Part shown: one piece after another, positions 63,616 through 64,000 of the stretch | How the letters are laid out: the number at the start of each line of letters is the position of its first letter | Numbering within the stretch: the stretch's first letter is position 1 | Origin: Candidatus Contendibacter sp. | GTDB taxonomy: Bacteria; Pseudomonadota; Gammaproteobacteria; Competibacterales; Competibacteraceae | Direction: 5' to 3' | Assembly (NCBI GenBank): GCA_029624765.1 | Contig: JARSSO010000020.1 | Location: 47,445 to 111,444 of the forward strand | DNA length: 64,000 nucleotides | Notes under the pieces: generated by a model | What the model was told of the DNA's origin: nothing | The model's database searches: none | Seen by the model: the letters and a program-made list of their open reading frames with translations, nothing else | Made by a program: the position numbers and the translations under genes

Positions 63616-64000
63616 GGTAAAACTCCCGTCAGTGGCTCAAATCTGGCGGTTGGTGGGCTGCCCTCATCGGTGGTGTGGCGCATCGTGAACCGCCATTCCC
63701 GGGAGCATCGCGTCTTGGCACGGCCGTGCTTGCCGCTGGCTCCCCGCGCGCACAATGAGTATAGCGTCCTAGCCAAATACCGTAGGGAACAGGTCAACAT
63801 CCTGGCTCCTTCCGAATTGCGTTCCCGGTTCCACCCATTGATCGACGAACGCCCCCTTGTCCGGGGCGGATAAGGCCCGTAATGTAATACCAATTCCCAT
63901 CAGGTTTTACATCCGCTGATGTGGGGCGGGTTAGCGGACTACCCACCAGCATCAGCCGCGACATCATCATTGAACCGAACAGCCTGGGCGACCCGACCGC
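63616..64000. other. 385-bp gene-free end of the window
   Basis: No convincing gene is visible. The first part is upstream of the decayed surface-protein gene. A palindrome of the GTGGGGCGGGTTAGCGG type lies at about 63918-63960, similar to the element at 60098. The window ends before any further feature. Confidence 0.5.

Overview
The window is high-GC chromosomal DNA from a bacterium that I read as a denitrifying gammaproteobacterium. The pointers are an Rsd/AlgQ-type sigma-70 regulator, a Pseudomonas-style nirS/nor denitrification block with a Dnr-type regulator, a Fis-less housekeeping set of typical gammaproteobacterial genes, and several families of dispersed REP-like palindromes. A phasin-like gene, an ethylmalonyl-CoA cluster and an IPTL-CTERM protein would fit a polymer-storing activated-sludge lineage such as the Competibacteraceae, but that placement is a guess from gene content only.

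Layout. 1-7.6 kb: mostly housekeeping genes (iron-sulfur flavoreductase cut by the window edge, DUF2062 protein, DEAD-box helicase, glutathione transferase, proline-rich secreted protein, tsaB, a frameshifted rsd-like gene, a radical SAM gene). 7.9-12.7 kb: leftward group with a stand-alone DUF4347-like protein, an unknown protein and a large ATPase/BTAD transcription regulator. 13.0-16.7 kb: thioesterase, two overlapping DUF697 GTPases and a DUF3301 protein. 16.7-20.2 kb: leftward phasin-like protein, a permease and an unknown 441-residue protein. 20.4-30.1 kb: ethylmalonyl-CoA pathway genes mcd, mch, ecm, meaB and ccr, interrupted by an AT-rich island with a lipoprotein and a hicBA toxin-antitoxin pair; ccr carries an unusual C-terminal CBS pair and ends in a strong terminator. 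30.1-31.6 kb: quinone oxidoreductase and a small membrane protein.

31.6-42.4 kb: dnr, divergent from nirS-nirM-nirC-nirF-nirDL-nirGH-nirJ-nirN-nnrS, with a perfect TTGAT-N4-ATCAA box between dnr and nirS. Together these make cytochrome cd1 nitrite reductase, its electron donor and heme d1; nirE is not in the window. 42.4-48.5 kb: RecF/OLD-like ATPase followed by a truncated DUF4276 partner, then the thiazole operon thiO-thiS-thiG-thiE plus a ThiF/MoeB-rhodanese protein. 48.3-49.5 kb: three small leftward genes. 49.6-56.3 kb: leftward nor operon norC-norB-norQ-orf-ccoG-like-(RHH antitoxin-MazF)-norD. 56.4-58.4 kb: rightward hemerythrin, DUF2249 and 12-helix membrane protein genes that share the FNR/Dnr-box region with norC. 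58.4-64 kb: ATPase/nuclease-like protein, a large repetitive IPTL-CTERM surface protein and a decayed SBBP-type surface-protein gene.

The main logic is nitrite to NO (nirS block) to N2O (nor block), under one Dnr-type regulator, next to a carbon-assimilation cluster for acetyl-CoA through ethylmalonyl-CoA. The most unusual items are the Ccr-CBS fusion, REP-like palindromes that have become coding sequence in two heme d1 genes, toxin-antitoxin pairs lodged inside two metabolic operons, and two decaying genes (rsd-like and SBBP-type).
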